From Thermomicrobiaceae bacterium (GTDB taxonomy: Bacteria > Chloroflexota > Chloroflexia > Thermomicrobiales > Thermomicrobiaceae), in the NCBI GenBank assembly GCA_025966355.1, contig JAICWZ010000120.1:1-6225 (forward strand): 6,225 bases of DNA, read 5' to 3'. The notes beneath the pieces were generated by a model. That model searched no databases and was not told the origin of the DNA. It was given only the letters and a program-made list of their open reading frames with translations. Every line of letters starts with the position of its first letter. Within the stretch, counting starts at the first letter, position 1. A program made the position numbers and the translations under genes. This document shows positions 5,722 through 6,225 of this stretch, piece by piece.

Positions 5722-6225
5722 TTACGCAAACTCGCGGATGAACTTGGACATCGGTTCGACGCCGAACTTCGTGGCTGTCCAGGCGTCGAGCCAGTCGTGG
5801 TCGGTGCCGCCTTCGTTGGACAGTTCGTAGCGTTCGACCGGACCGCCGAGCGCGCTGGCGAGCGGTTCCTGCCAGGAGGCGCCGCTGGTCGAGCCTTCGG
5901 CGCCGAGATTGAGCAGCGTTGTCGCGGTGACGCGGGGCGCGTGGCGCTGCGGATCGAAGAACGAGACGGTGCGGGCGACGGCATCGCGCTTTTCGGGATA
6001 CATGCGCAAGTAATCGTTGATCTCTTCCAACGGGTAGGCGCTGGTGCGCGCGGCTGCTTCCATCATGCGATAGAAAGCCAGACCGGCGACCTGAGCAAGC
6101 GCGACGTTCGGCCTGCGCGCCGCCGTGATGACCGCCAGGTCGTCACCGAGCAGGCAGATGCGCGACTGATCGACTTCAGCGCGGCTCTGCAGGAACTCGG
6201 CGCCGCGCAGGCAATCGGCGGCGAT
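5722..6225 (-). CDS. AXE1 (acetyl xylan esterase)-like alpha/beta hydrolase, C-terminal part, nucleophile Ser missing
   Basis: The minus-strand frame is open from the stop codon (5724-5722) to the right window edge, giving 167 residues of a protein whose N-terminus lies outside. The fragment follows the AXE1/cephalosporin C deacetylase family block by block: DCLRGAEFLQSRAEVDQSRI (4-23) for the helix and strand before the nucleophile, YPLEEINDYLRMYP for the PYLEINSYFR region, RTVSFFDPQRHAPRV for the LSYFD stretch, TTLLNLG for the strand before the acid, and GGTDHDW near the catalytic His. Active members deacetylate xylan or cephalosporins. Here the elbow GGSQGG reads LGDDLA (26-31), so Asp replaces Ser, and the GLxDxxxPP acid loop reads GAEGSTSGA. 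It is thus probably catalytically inactive or has changed chemistry. The ATG at 6066 is internal, not the start, because the homology extends upstream of it. It converges with the lipoprotein gene. Confidence 0.78.
   Translation of the reverse strand: MAADCLRGAEFLQSRAEVDQSRICLLGDDLAVITAARRPNVALAQVAGLAFYRMMEAAARTSAYPLEEINDYLRMYPEKRDAVARTVSFFDPQRHAPRVTATTLLNLGAEGSTSGASWQEPLASALGGPVERYELSNEGGTDHDWLDAWTATKFGVEPMSKFIREFA

Overview
The window comes from a GC-rich bacterium. Codon use, several GTG starts and the gene mix (orotate phosphoribosyltransferase, folylpolyglutamate synthase, secreted lipoprotein, AXE1-type hydrolase) suggest a Chloroflexota/Thermomicrobia-like or actinobacterium-like genome. 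That placement is an inference from the look of the proteins; no rRNA or other marker is present. I see no phage, insertion sequence, CRISPR array or defence system. It reads as ordinary chromosome with some atypical details.

Layout from left to right. (1) Positions 1-506 (+) hold the C-terminal domain of a flavin-dependent aromatic hydroxylase, cut by the window edge. (2) A convergent gap of about 150 bp contains a small hairpin and a 49-nt palindromic repeat that abuts the next stop codon. (3) pyrE lies on the minus strand at 656-1300 and folC on the plus strand at 1427-2788. They are divergent and share a 126-bp promoter gap. (4) Next on the plus strand are an alpha/beta hydrolase (2889-3707) and a GNAT acetyltransferase (3915-4511), each with its own leader. 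(5) A second, inverted copy of the 49-nt repeat lies just after the acetyltransferase stop codon. (6) A secreted lipoprotein of unknown function follows (4774-5610, +), with a candidate promoter upstream. (7) A strong hairpin separates it from a convergent minus-strand AXE1-like protein (5722-6225), which runs off the right edge.

The genes do not form one pathway. PyrE (pyrimidine synthesis) and FolC (folate retention and one-carbon supply) both feed nucleotide synthesis and are transcribed back to back. The remaining genes look like independent transcription units.

Three points deserve a second look. PyrE has a shortened catalytic loop lacking the usual Lys-rich motif. The AXE1-like protein has lost its nucleophile serine. 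The two 49-nt repeats share the same orientation relative to their upstream genes and show a compensatory base-pair change in the hairpin.
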